Assembly: GCF_000282135.1 (NCBI RefSeq)
Contig: NZ_AKJW01000035.1
Location: 1-64,000, forward strand
Length of the DNA: 64,000 bases
DNA from: Herbaspirillum sp. CF444
GTDB taxonomy: Bacteria > Pseudomonadota > Gammaproteobacteria > Burkholderiales > Burkholderiaceae_D
Direction: 5' to 3'
Part shown: positions 18,152 through 27,600 of the stretch, piece by piece
Layout: every line of letters begins with the position of its first letter
Numbering within the stretch: position 1 is the first letter of the stretch
Notes under the pieces: model-generated
What the model was told of the DNA's origin: nothing
Database searches by the model: none
The model's input: only the letters and a program-made list of their open reading frames with translations
Program-made: the position numbers and the translations under genes

Positions 18152-19607
18152 CAATACACAATTCACACTCCCGCACGAAATTCCTCCTCATCGGCAAGAT
18201 GAGCTGACGGACGATATTTCGCCGCTCGGCGCGGAAAAAAACGCCAACGCCCCCGACCGCGCCGCCGGTCACAAGAACATGCTGCAACTGATCCAGTTGC
18301 GCTGGATTGCCGTGTTCGGACAGATCACCACCATCATCGTGGTGATTTTCGGTTTCGATATCCATTTGCCGCTGCCGCACATGCTGGAGGTGCTGGCCTG
18401 CCTGATCGCCTTCAACATCGGCAGCCACCTGCGCTGGCACGAACGGCCCTTCGTGACCAACCGCGAGCTGTTTCTTGCCTTGCTGGTCGACGTGGCCACG
18501 CTGACGGTGCAACTTTACCTCAGCGGCGGCGCCACCAATCCGTTCGCCTTCCTCTACCTGCTGCAAATCATCATCAGCGCGGTGCTGCTGGCGGCCTGGT
18601 CGACCTGGACCATCGTCATCATCACCAGCCTGTGTTTCGCCGGGTTGTCGCAGTTTTTCGTGCCGTTGTCGCTGCCGCCCGACCATGGCAACGGCGTCTT
18701 CAGTCTGTACGTCGAAGGCATGCTGATCTGCTTCATCCTGATCGCCGCCTTGCTGGCCATTTTCATCACGCGCATCAGCAGTATCCGCCGCGCCGGCGAC
18801 GCCCAGCTGGCGGCCTTGCGCCAGCGCGCGGCGGAAGAGGACCACATCGTGCGCATGGGCCTGCTGGCGTCCGGCGCCGCGCATGAGCTCGGCACGCCGC
18901 TGGCGACCCTGTCGGTGATCCTCGGCGACTGGCGGCGCATGCCTGAATTCAGCAGCAACCCGGAGCTGCTGGAAGAAATCGGCGAGATGCAGATTCAGCT
19001 GCAGCGCTGCAAGACCATCGTCAGCGGCGTGCTGCTGTCGGCCGGCGAAGCGCGCGGCGAATCCTCGGTCAAGACCACGCTCAATACCTTCCTCGGCGAC
19101 ATCGCCGAAGAATTCCGCACCACGCGTCCCATCGTCGCCTTCGACTATGAGAACCACATCGCGCAAGACATGCCCGTGGCCTTCGATTCCGCACTCAAGC
19201 AAATGATCTGCAACGTGCTCGACAATGCGCTGGAAGCCTCGCCGCGCTGGCTGCGCCTGAGCGCCATGCGCGAAGGCGACGTGCTCAGCCTGATCATCGA
19301 CGACACCGGCCCCGGCTTTGTACCCGGCATGCTGGATCAGTTGGGCAAGCCCTACCAGTCGACCAAGGGCAAAACCGGCGGCGGACTGGGATTGTTTTTC
19401 GTGGTCAATGTCGCCCGCAAGCTGGGCGGCGCCGTCACCGCGCATAATCGCGAAGAAGACGGTATCATCGCGGGCGCCACGGTCAGCCTGACCTTGCCCT
19501 TGTCCGCCATCAGCCTGGAAGCCGACGAGCAGGCGCCGGAAGACGGTCCGCAGGCGGAAGAAAAAACAACGGAATCCATGAAGGAAAATTCGCAACATGT
19601 CCACTGA
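18135..19607 (+). CDS. Redox-type sensor histidine kinase, RegB/PrrB/RoxS family
   Basis: A 490-residue membrane kinase with about six TM segments between residues 55 and 212. GGATNPF (131-137) is the quinone-binding heptapeptide of RegB/PrrB. The H-box is ASGAAHELGTPLATLS with phospho-acceptor His250. Cys292 (LQRCKTIV) lies 42 residues after that His, close to the 40-residue spacing of the RegB redox-box Cys. The ATP domain has NVLDNALEASP, DDTGPGF and GGGLGLFFV. ATG 18135 has RBS aggaaagc and overlaps SURF1. The C-terminus has a Glu/Ala-rich tail. In RegB systems the kinase senses the ubiquinone pool, which suits its place behind a quinol oxidase operon. Confidence 0.9.
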   Translation: MASKADNTQFTLPHEIPPHRQDELTDDISPLGAEKNANAPDRAAGHKNMLQLIQLRWIAVFGQITTIIVVIFGFDIHLPLPHMLEVLACLIAFNIGSHLRWHERPFVTNRELFLALLVDVATLTVQLYLSGGATNPFAFLYLLQIIISAVLLAAWSTWTIVIITSLCFAGLSQFFVPLSLPPDHGNGVFSLYVEGMLICFILIAALLAIFITRISSIRRAGDAQLAALRQRAAEEDHIVRMGLLASGAAHELGTPLATLSVILGDWRRMPEFSSNPELLEEIGEMQIQLQRCKTIVSGVLLSAGEARGESSVKTTLNTFLGDIAEEFRTTRPIVAFDYENHIAQDMPVAFDSALKQMICNVLDNALEASPRWLRLSAMREGDVLSLIIDDTGPGFVPGMLDQLGKPYQSTKGKTGGGLGLFFVVNVARKLGGAVTAHNREEDGIIAGATVSLTLPLSAISLEADEQAPEDGPQAEEKTTESMKENSQHVH

Positions 19608-20133
19608 GCGTCTGCTGCTGATCATCGAAGACGACGCCGCGTTCGCGCGCACGCTGGGGCGCTCGTTCGAGCGGCGCGGCTACCGGGTGTTGCTGGCGGC
19701 CAGCCAGGACGAGGCCCAAGCTTTGCTCGGACAGCACAACCCAGGTTATGCCGTGGTCGATCTCAAGCTCAACGGCAGCACCTCGGGACTGGCCTGCGTG
19801 CAGATGCTGCATCAGCATGACGAGAACATGCTGATCGTGGTGCTGACCGGCTTCGCCAGCATCGGCACCGCGGTCGAAGCCATCAAGCTGGGCGCCTGCC
19901 AGTATCTCGCCAAGCCGTCCAATACCGACGACATCGAAGCCGCCTTCGGCCACGTCGCCGGCAATACCGAGCTCGAACTGAGCAATCGTTCGACCTCGAT
20001 CAAGACGCTGGAGTGGGAACGCATCCATGAAGTGCTGGTGGAAACCGACTTCAACATTTCCGAAGCCGCACGCCGGCTCGGCATGCACCGGCGCACGCTG
20101 GCGCGCAAGCTGGAAAAACAGCGCGTGAAGTAA
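19597..20133 (+). CDS. Response regulator, RegA/PrrA/RoxR family
   Basis: A 178-residue partner of the upstream kinase, overlapping it by 11 bp. Receiver: acidic pair EDD (11-13), phospho-acceptor Asp55 in VVDLKLNG, Thr in VVLTGFAS, Lys in YLAKPS. The C-terminal Fis-type helix-turn-helix (NISEAARRLGMHRRTLARKL) is nearly identical to the RegA recognition helix. It likely activates or represses oxidase and other redox genes, possibly this operon. The gene ends 14 bp before an inverted-repeat element. Confidence 0.92.
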   Translation: MSTERLLLIIEDDAAFARTLGRSFERRGYRVLLAASQDEAQALLGQHNPGYAVVDLKLNGSTSGLACVQMLHQHDENMLIVVLTGFASIGTAVEAIKLGACQYLAKPSNTDDIEAAFGHVAGNTELELSNRSTSIKTLEWERIHEVLVETDFNISEAARRLGMHRRTLARKLEKQRVK

Positions 20134-20147
20134 AGCCGGGGACAGTA

Positions 20148-20250
20148 CTAGGGCCTGTTCACATTAAATCTGCGAGTGCGAACGCGCAGCAGGCGTTGAC
20201 TGCCTAGGCGCAGCAACGCATCTCGTAGATTTAATGTGAACAGGCCCTAG
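20148..20250. repeat. 103-bp element with perfect 24-bp inverted ends (MITE-like)
   Basis: The left end 20148-20171 begins CTAGGGCCTGTTCACATTAA; the right end 20227-20250 is its perfect reverse complement. The 55-bp interior has further pairing (GCGTTG with CAACGC around GCCTAGGC). There is no coding capacity and no T-tract. Ends of the GGGCCTGTTC type flanked by CTAG recall IS5-family termini and their YTAR target, so a small non-autonomous element is the best reading. It lies between convergent genes, and its outer CTAG supplies the TAG stop (20247-20249) of the minus-strand kinase. Confidence 0.7.
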
Positions 20251-22310
20251 GCCTGCATCGCGCGCTTGACGCTGCCGGCCAGTTCCGAAATCTGAAACGG
20301 CTTGCGCAGCACTGCATCGAGGGCGATGACTTTTTCCACGGCCTGCATGTCGGCGTAACCGGTGGCCATGAGGATGGGTAAATCGGGATGGCGCGCGCGC
20401 GCGGCGGCGATGACTTCCGCGCCATTCATGCCCGGCATCAGAAAATCCACGATCAGCAGGTCGAAGCGTCCGGCCTGCAATTTCTCCAGGCCGAACCAGC
20501 CGTTCTCCGCCTGTTCCACCGTATAACCGAGGATTTCCAGGCACTCGACGATGAATTGCCGGACTTCATCGTCGTCCTCGATCACCAGGATGTTGCCGCT
20601 TTCTTTCGGCGCCAGTTCATGGTCGAGCGCCTCCTGATAATGTTCACGCGTAGACCGGGCGGCCGCGACCGGCAGCCAGACTTCCACCGTCGTGCCTTTG
20701 CCGATGACGCTTTCGATGCGCGCCAGGCCGCCCGACTGGTCGGCAATGCCGTAGACCTGGCTCAGGCCGAGGCCGGTGCCTTTGCCCACCGCCTTGGTGG
20801 TGAAGAAGGGGTCGAACACCTTGCTCAGGATGTCCTGCGTGATGCCGGAACCGGTGTCCTGGACGGCGATCACGACATACACGCCGTGCTTGAGCACGCC
20901 GTCGTAGGCTTTCCGCTGGCGCGCTTCGATGCGCAGGTTGCCGCCGTCCGGCATGGCGTCGCGCGCGTTGATGGCGAGATTCAGGATCGCCATTTCGATC
21001 TGGTTGGCGTCGGCGATGGCGCGCGGCAAAGCGGGAGAGACGTCGATGGCGACATGGATGCCGGTGCCGACCGAAACGGCAATCAGATCCTTCATGCCGT
21101 CGATGACCGACTCGATGTCCACCGGTTTGAGGTCCAGGCTCTGGTTGCGCGAAAACGCCAGCAATTGCCCGGTCAGCTTGGCGCCGCGCTTGGTGGCGTT
21201 GCGCGCCGAGCCCGCCATGCGCTTGATGCGTTCGTCGGCCGACAGCCGTTCGATCAGGTCGACGTTGCCGATGATGACATTGAGCAGGTTGTTGAAATCA
21301 TGCGCGATGCCGCCGGTCAGGCGGCCGATGGCCTCCATCTTTTGCGCCTGCACCAGCGCGATCTGGGTGCGCTCGCGCTCGGCCATTTCGCGCATCAGGC
21401 GATCGTTGGCCTGCGCCAGTTCCGAGGTGCGTTCTTCGATGCGTGCTTCCAGCGTTTCATTGAATTGTTGCAAGGCGCTCTGGCTTTCCAGCAAGCGGTT
21501 TTCCGCTTCGCGGCGTTCGCTGATGTCGAGCGAGACCCCCGCCATGCGCACCGGCACGCCGATGCGATTGCGCATGGTCTGGCCGCGGATCTGCACCCAG
21601 TGCACGGACTGATCGGGCCAGACCACCTTGTATTCGATGGAAAAATCTTCCTTCGACAGGATGGCGGCTTCGATGACGTCGAGATGGCGCTGGCGGTCGT
21701 CCATATGGATGGCCTGCAGCAAGTCGTCATAGCTGAATTCGCTGTCGGGAGCGATGCCGAAGTGCATCTTGCAGGTTTCCGACACGATCAGGATGGAGGT
21801 TGCCAGCTCCAGGCTCCATGACCCCAGCCGGCCAGCGTGCAAGGCCAGCCGCAGATGTTCTTCGGAACGCGCGCGCTCGTGCAGATGGCTGCGGCTGAGA
21901 TACTGGCGACGCCGGGCGCGCAGCGCCGAGACGCTGGCGCGCAGCAAGGTCTCGGCGTTGACCGGACGTTCCAGCAGGATCATGTTGATCAGCCGCTCCA
22001 GCACATCGAGGGAAGGATGGCGATCCTGGCCGCGCTGGCGCGCGCTGAGAATGACGAACGGAAAATCGGACCATGAGTCCTGCGCCTCGACCCATTGCTG
22101 GAGCATGCTGAAGTCCATGCCGACCAGCGCTTCCTCCGTGATCAGCGCCGCACCGGCGTCGCCGCAGAGCTCCTGCAGCAGCGTCGCGTAATCCGGGCAG
22201 ACGGTGCAACTCAGCTGCTCGCGCGACAGCGTCTGCGCGATCACTTCCGCATCGCGTCCGTGCGGGGCGAGAATCAGGATGCGTTCTTCGAGCGAAGAGT
22301 TAACCGGCAT
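20247..22310 (-). CDS. Hybrid sensor histidine kinase (degenerate receiver-PAS-HisKA-HATPase-REC)
   Basis: A 687-residue soluble kinase. Residues 10-130 look like a receiver fold that lacks the phospho-acceptor (LITEEAL where VxxD is expected). PAS with PAC is at about 155-268, a coiled coil at 270-325, the HisKA His337 in GGIAHDFNNLL, the ATP domain has NLAINARDAMPDGG, DTGSGI and GKGTGLGLS, and the C-terminal receiver has Asp622 (IVDFLMPGMNG). Its start overlaps the end of the KaiC-like gene by 11 bp, so both are probably made together. The stop codon is within the inverted-repeat element, so the last residues may differ from the ancestral protein. Confidence 0.9.
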   Translation of the reverse strand: MPVNSSLEERILILAPHGRDAEVIAQTLSREQLSCTVCPDYATLLQELCGDAGAALITEEALVGMDFSMLQQWVEAQDSWSDFPFVILSARQRGQDRHPSLDVLERLINMILLERPVNAETLLRASVSALRARRRQYLSRSHLHERARSEEHLRLALHAGRLGSWSLELATSILIVSETCKMHFGIAPDSEFSYDDLLQAIHMDDRQRHLDVIEAAILSKEDFSIEYKVVWPDQSVHWVQIRGQTMRNRIGVPVRMAGVSLDISERREAENRLLESQSALQQFNETLEARIEERTSELAQANDRLMREMAERERTQIALVQAQKMEAIGRLTGGIAHDFNNLLNVIIGNVDLIERLSADERIKRMAGSARNATKRGAKLTGQLLAFSRNQSLDLKPVDIESVIDGMKDLIAVSVGTGIHVAIDVSPALPRAIADANQIEMAILNLAINARDAMPDGGNLRIEARQRKAYDGVLKHGVYVVIAVQDTGSGITQDILSKVFDPFFTTKAVGKGTGLGLSQVYGIADQSGGLARIESVIGKGTTVEVWLPVAAARSTREHYQEALDHELAPKESGNILVIEDDDEVRQFIVECLEILGYTVEQAENGWFGLEKLQAGRFDLLIVDFLMPGMNGAEVIAAARARHPDLPILMATGYADMQAVEKVIALDAVLRKPFQISELAGSVKRAMQA

Positions 22311-23817
22311 TGTTCAGCATAGGGGTCTTGCCGCGGTAAGACGGCAGGCCGCTCATGATGCCCTCGAAATCCTGCAAGGGAGCGCCGATCTGCAAACCGT
22401 GGCTGGCGCTGAGGCGGAATTCATGAATGGTCCTTGCATGATGATTGGTGCGGCTCTTGATCACCGAAACCGCAGTGGAAATATCGCCGTGCGCTTCGAA
22501 GAAGCGGAACATCAGGATGGCGTCGCTGAGGTAACTCAAATCCACGTCCGAGCGAATCTCGCCGACCAGGCCGTGCTGTCCCAGCACCAGCAGGGCAGTC
22601 ACGCCTTGCAGGCTCAGATAGGTCAGCACTTCATGCATCTGCAGCAGCAGGAATTTTTCGCCCGGCATCGCCTGCAGATAGGCATTGAGGCTGTCGATGG
22701 CGACGAAGGTGCGTTCCTCCCGCTCGACCGCGTGGCGGATGCCGCTGGCGAATTCGCCCGGCGACATCTCGGCCGGATTGATCTGGTGCAGTGCCAGGCT
22801 GCCGTCGGCGATGTAGGGCGAGATGTCCATCCCGAGCGCGCGCGAACGGATCAGCAGGGTGCCGATGCCTTCGTCGAACAGGTAGTATGCCGCGCGTTCG
22901 CCGCGTTTGAGGGCGCTCAGCACGCAGCAGATCGAAGTGGTCGTCTTGCCGACGCCGGAAGGACCGCTCAGCAGGGTATTGGTGCCGCGCACCAGCCCGC
23001 CGCCGAGCAGCGTGTCCAGTTCGTCCACGCCGGTGCTCAGGGTGGCGTCCTCGAAATCGATGGCATGGTCGGCCGCAATCAGCCGCGGGAACACGCGCAT
23101 GCCGCCGGTCTCGAGCAAGAAGTCATGGTAGCCGCCGCTGAACTTGATGCCGCGCATCTTGACCACGCGCAGGCGCCGACGCTCGGCGCCGAACTCCTGG
23201 GCCGATTGCTCCAGCGTGATGACGCCGTGCGCGATGCTGTGCAATTGCAGATCGCTCGGATCGCTGGTGCGGTCGTCCAGCATCAGCACGGTGCAGTTGC
23301 GCGTCGCGAAGAAATGTTTGAGCGCCAGAATCTGGCGCCGGTAGCGCAGCGGGTTCTGCGCCAGCAGGCGCATTTCCGACAGGCTGTCGAAGATCACCCG
23401 CGACGGCCGCAGTTCATCCACGCGCGCCATCACGCTTTTGATGGTCTCGCCCAGCTCGACTTCGGACGGATGCAGAATGGATTGCTGGTAGTCGGGATTG
23501 AGATCCTCCTCGTCGATCATCTCGAACAGCGACAAGCCCTCGAGCGACCAGCCGTGCGAAGCCGCCACGGCGTTGAGTTCGGAGGCAGTTTCCGACAAGG
23601 TGATATAGAGACCGGATTCGCCCTTGGCGACGCCGGCCAGCAAAAACTGCAGGCCGAAGGTGGTTTTGCCGGTGCCGGGCGTGCCTTCCACCAGATAGAG
23701 ACGATGCGTCGTCAGGCCGCCCGCAAGGATGACATCAAGGCCGGCGATGCCGGTTGCAGCGCGATCGGAGTAACTTGGAAGGCGACCTGAAGTGAGGTTA
23801 TTTTTTTGTCTGTCCAT
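22300..23817 (-). CDS. KaiC-like tandem RecA-fold ATPase
   Basis: A 505-residue protein with two KaiC domains. Walker A motifs are GTPGTGKT (45-52) and GPSGVGKT (285-292). The catalytic Glu pair is SE in domain 1 (ITLSET) and DE in domain 2 (YLFDEG), where cyanobacterial KaiC has EE. At the phosphorylation loop, S423, S428 and Y429 align with T426, S431 and T432 of Synechococcus KaiC. The C-terminal A-loop tail that binds KaiA is absent; the protein stops soon after FEGIMSG. ATG 23817 is chosen because GTG 23820 sits only 2 bp from the purine RBS (gagaga). No kaiA or kaiB is nearby; the overlapping hybrid kinase is the likely partner. Confidence 0.9.
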   Translation of the reverse strand: MDRQKNNLTSGRLPSYSDRAATGIAGLDVILAGGLTTHRLYLVEGTPGTGKTTFGLQFLLAGVAKGESGLYITLSETASELNAVAASHGWSLEGLSLFEMIDEEDLNPDYQQSILHPSEVELGETIKSVMARVDELRPSRVIFDSLSEMRLLAQNPLRYRRQILALKHFFATRNCTVLMLDDRTSDPSDLQLHSIAHGVITLEQSAQEFGAERRRLRVVKMRGIKFSGGYHDFLLETGGMRVFPRLIAADHAIDFEDATLSTGVDELDTLLGGGLVRGTNTLLSGPSGVGKTTTSICCVLSALKRGERAAYYLFDEGIGTLLIRSRALGMDISPYIADGSLALHQINPAEMSPGEFASGIRHAVEREERTFVAIDSLNAYLQAMPGEKFLLLQMHEVLTYLSLQGVTALLVLGQHGLVGEIRSDVDLSYLSDAILMFRFFEAHGDISTAVSVIKSRTNHHARTIHEFRLSASHGLQIGAPLQDFEGIMSGLPSYRGKTPMLNNAG

Positions 23818-23820
23818 CAC

Positions 23821-24146
23821 AGTCTCTCGGGCCTGTTAACAAAATAAAACGTCTTTTTATGATGGCTCACTGTAGCAGCAGGGGCTTTGTGCCCCTGTCA
23901 GATGACTCCTGAAAGCGTTGTAAGACAATCTGAAGTCCGCCCGCCAAGCCGCCACAGCAAAGGTTTTTTGCGTTTTGACGAGAAAATGTCTTTCTGCCGG
24001 CGGCGCGTGAATTTGCCGCAGGGATGCATTACTATCGATGCTGTGGATTTCGGCGGTGATGCGGCGGCGATGCTTGCCGGATTTTGCCGGAGTGCAGCCG
24101 CATGCGGCATACAAAAACGATGTTGAATCAACAACACTGACAAACA
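23821..24146. other. 326-bp divergent intergenic region with a 7-bp-stem hairpin
   Basis: No gene seen. CAGGGGC (23879-23885) pairs perfectly with GCCCCTG (23891-23897) around a 5-nt loop; there is no T-run beside it. GGGCCTGTTAACA at 23829 resembles the end of the 20148-20250 element (12 of 13 bases) but has no partner end here. Promoters for the KaiC-like gene and the response regulator must lie here, but I see no confident boxes. Confidence 0.4.
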
Positions 24147-24581
24147 ATGATGACAAGCTTATCCACTTCTTTATCGACACCCTCCGCTGATGGCGGCAGC
24201 GCCGGTCTGCACATCCTCGTGGTGGAGGACAATCTCGATTCGCAACAACTGGTCTGTGAACTGCTCGGTGCGCTGGGTCATCACGCAGAAGGCGTCGACA
24301 GCGGCGAGCATGCCCTGATCGCGCTGGAGCGGCATTGCTTCGACGTCTTGTTTACCGACGTCAATCTGCCGGGCATGTCCGGCATCGAACTGGCGCAACA
24401 GATGAACGTCCGGGTGCCGGCGCTGAAAATCATCTTTGCCTCCGGCTACGGCGCACAGATCAGCAAGAACGTCGGCAATGCCTCGTTCTCGTTACCCAAG
24501 CCTTACGACATCGACCAGTTGCAAAGCATCCTCGACGTCATCAGCCGTGACCTGCAACGTGCCGGCAATCTGGCGCACTGA
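24147..24581 (+). CDS. Single-domain response regulator
   Basis: A 144-residue protein consisting of one receiver domain after a Ser/Thr-rich 20-residue tail. Receiver landmarks are VVEDN, phospho-acceptor in LFTDVNLPGMSG, the Ser/Ala switch IFASGYG and Lys in SLPKPYD. There is no output domain, so it acts by protein contact or as a phosphate sink. It is divergent from the KaiC-like gene and convergent with the giant hybrid kinase (22-bp gap), so it could connect to either; no direct evidence chooses. Confidence 0.88.
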   Translation: MMTSLSTSLSTPSADGGSAGLHILVVEDNLDSQQLVCELLGALGHHAEGVDSGEHALIALERHCFDVLFTDVNLPGMSGIELAQQMNVRVPALKIIFASGYGAQISKNVGNASFSLPKPYDIDQLQSILDVISRDLQRAGNLAH

Positions 24582-24603
24582 GCACCGGCTGGGCGAATCT
24601 GGC

Positions 24604-27600
24604 CTATTTGTTGTCTGCAGCTATTGCTCCGGATTCGGTATCGGCAGCGAACAAGGCGATTGAGGCAAACGCAACTTCCATGGCGGCGTGGAGACGGCTC
24701 CGCATTTCCTGGCCGTCGCTGCCGTCCTCGATGGCTTCGATGGCCTCGACTTCGGCGGCAAGCCGCACGACATCGACGAGCGACAGATTGCCGGCAACGC
24801 CCTTGAGTTTGTGCAGCCATTTTCCAAGGGCCTTTTGATCGTCCGCCGCATGGCTGGAGAGTTGCTTGTCGTATTCTGCGAAATCGCTGCAGAATTTGAG
24901 CAGATATTTGCGATAGAGCGCCACGTCGCCCCAGACTTTCAAACCATGATTGACCGCGATGCCGGGAAACTTCCTGTCATCGAAGGGCGCCTCTTCGGCA
25001 AGAGGGGAGGCTTCGGGCTGCTCCGGCGCGGCAGACTCCGGTTGCTCCGGTTGCTCCGAGTGACAATGCGTCAACTGTTGAATGGTCGCGATCAACTCTT
25101 CGACATTAAACGGTTTGCTCACGAAGGCGTTCATGCCCGCGTTCAATGCGGCATCTTGTTGTGCCTTGAAAGCGCCGGCCGTGAGAGCGACGACAGGAAG
25201 TTGCGCCAATGCCGGCAAGGTGCGTAATTGTCGGGTGGTCTCATACCCGTCCATGATGGGCATTTGCACGTCCATCAAAACGATATCGATTGCATCCGGG
25301 TTGGCAAGCAGCCAGTCGAGTGCATTTTTTCCGTCATTGGCGAGCTGAACCACGGCTCCTTCGGCTGAGACGACCAGCATGGCAACTTCACGGTTGATTT
25401 CATTGTCGTCGACGATCAACACACGCACGCCGGGCAAGCGCCGCCGCTTTTTTTTCTGGGCCTGCATGCGCAGGCCGCTTGCAGATTCATGGCTGCGGCG
25501 GTTCAAGGCTTCCGTGACGTTGTTATGGAGGGTGGAACGCGTGACCGGTTTGCAAAGAATGCCATCGATGGCATCAATGCGAGTTTGCCTGAGCAACTCT
25601 TCGCGCGAAAATGCGGTCACCATCAGCACAATCGGCGCGGCTTCCTGCCGCAACATTTCTCGAATCTTGATGGCCGCGCTTAGCCCGTCCATGCCGGGCA
25701 TATTCCAATCAAGCAAAAAAACGTCAAAGTTGCCGCCGCCTTCCTGTTTGCTGCGTACTTTCTCGATGGCCTCTTCGCCCGACAGCGCCTTGACGACATT
25801 CCAACCCATGGATTGCGCCGTGAGTTCGAGATTTTCCAGCGCCATGTCATTGTCGTCGACGATCAAGGCATTGAGCGTCATCATTTCGGGGGCGGAAAAT
25901 TCCGAGTTCGCACTCCATTCGAACGGGATCGAAAACCAGAACTCACTGCCGCGCCCCGGTTCGCTGATGACGCCGATTTCGCCGCCCATCTGTTCGACCA
26001 GATGCCGGCAAATGCTCAGCCCCAGCCCGGAGCCCCCGAAGCGCCGCGTGGTTGACGCGTCGGCCTGGGTGAATGCGGCAAAAATCTGAGACTGCTTGTC
26101 AAGCGAAATGCCGATACCCGTGTCGCTGACGGAAAATCGCAATGTCGCCGTGTGTTCGGTTTGTTCAAGCAGGCTGATTTCCACCTTGACGACGCCATGG
26201 TCGGAAAATTTGATCGCATTTCCGGTCAAATTGATCAAAATCTGCTCAAGCCGGAGCGCATCGCCAAACAGTTGCCCGCCCAGCTCGGGCGGCGGCGCGA
26301 GGATCAGTTCGAGATCCTTGTGCCCCGCGTTCGCAGCCATGATGTCCGACAGTTCATCCAGCGTGGTGCTGATCCGGAAAGGCGCATGTTCGATTTCCAG
26401 GTGTCCCGCTTCAATTTTGGAAAAATCGAGGATGTCGTTGATGATGGACTGCAGCGTTTGTCCGCCGCTGCGTATTTTCCTGATCATGTCGCCGGTATCT
26501 CCGGCAAGATGGCGTTGATCAAGCAAGTAGGCGAATCCAAGAATGGCGTTCATCGGCGTGCGAATTTCGTGGCTCATGTGTGACAGAAATTCGGATTTGA
26601 GACGATTGGCTTGTTCCAATTGCAGGTTTTTTTCGGCAATTTCCTGCTGGCGATCGCGCAGTTGGGCGATGGCCCGTTCCAAATCCTGATTTTTCTGTTC
26701 CAGCACGGCCAGCAATTCCGCACGGCTCTCCGCCAAGGCCCGGGCAGCGCGCGTTTCGCTGGCTTCCAGTTCCTTGTTCATCATTTCCATGCGAATCCGG
26801 CGGCTATCCTCTTCGAACTGCTTGCGACGCAATTGGGCGCGCACGCGCGCTTTGAGAACGTCGAGTTCATGGGATTTCAGGACATAGTCATCGGCGCCCG
26901 TGCTTAAGCCTTCGATCATCGCCTCCTGATCTTCCATCGCGGTGAGCATGATGAGCGGAATATCCCGCGTGGCCGGCGACGCCTTGATCCGGCGGCAGGT
27001 TTCGGTGCCGTCCAGTCCGGGCATGAGCCGGTCCAGCAGGATGCAATCGACCGTTTGCACCGAGAGCATATCGAGCGCCTCTTGTCCCGAGTGCGCCAGA
27101 ATCACGTCGTAACCCTCGCCGCCCAGTGTGGAATTGAGTTCATGCAGGTAAGTCATGCTGTCGTCCACGGCCAGGATTTTCTTGGGACTTTGCAGGCTTG
27201 CCGTCGCATGGCGGGCCTCCACCTTGTCGATTTTCCGCAAGACCGCAGTGACCCGCGCCAACATCATGTCCAGCGATTCTTCCTTGCGCACGAAGGCATC
27301 GGCGCCGGAATCCAGCGCGTGCAGTTCGGCGCCATAGGATTCTGACCCGGTGAGCAGGATGCAAGGCGTATGGCGCAAAGCGGCATCCAGACGTATCTTG
27401 CGCACCACCGTTTGGCCGTCGATGCCGGGGAGGATGCCATCGACCACGATTGCCGCCGGGCGATTGGCTGCCGCACTGCGCAAACCTTCCTCGCCGCTTG
27501 CCGCATTGATGACATCGAAGCCTTGTTCCTGCAACAATTCGCTGAATCTTTCGCGGAAGGTTGTACTGTCGTCGATGACCAGCACCGTTGGGCGGACAGA

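Noticed and set aside
20148-20250. Intrinsic terminator between the RegA-like and hybrid kinase genes
   Set aside because: The stem is very long, lacks a T-tract, and has IS-like ends; it may still hinder transcription, but an element is the better explanation.
22204-23790. 528-codon plus-strand frame opposite the KaiC-like gene
   Set aside because: The opposite strand has two Walker A motifs and full KaiC similarity; this frame has no recognisable motif.
20148-23850. Composite transposon carrying the hybrid kinase and KaiC-like genes
   Set aside because: The partial end at 23829 is not in the orientation needed to pair with either end of the 20148-20250 element, and there is no transposase.
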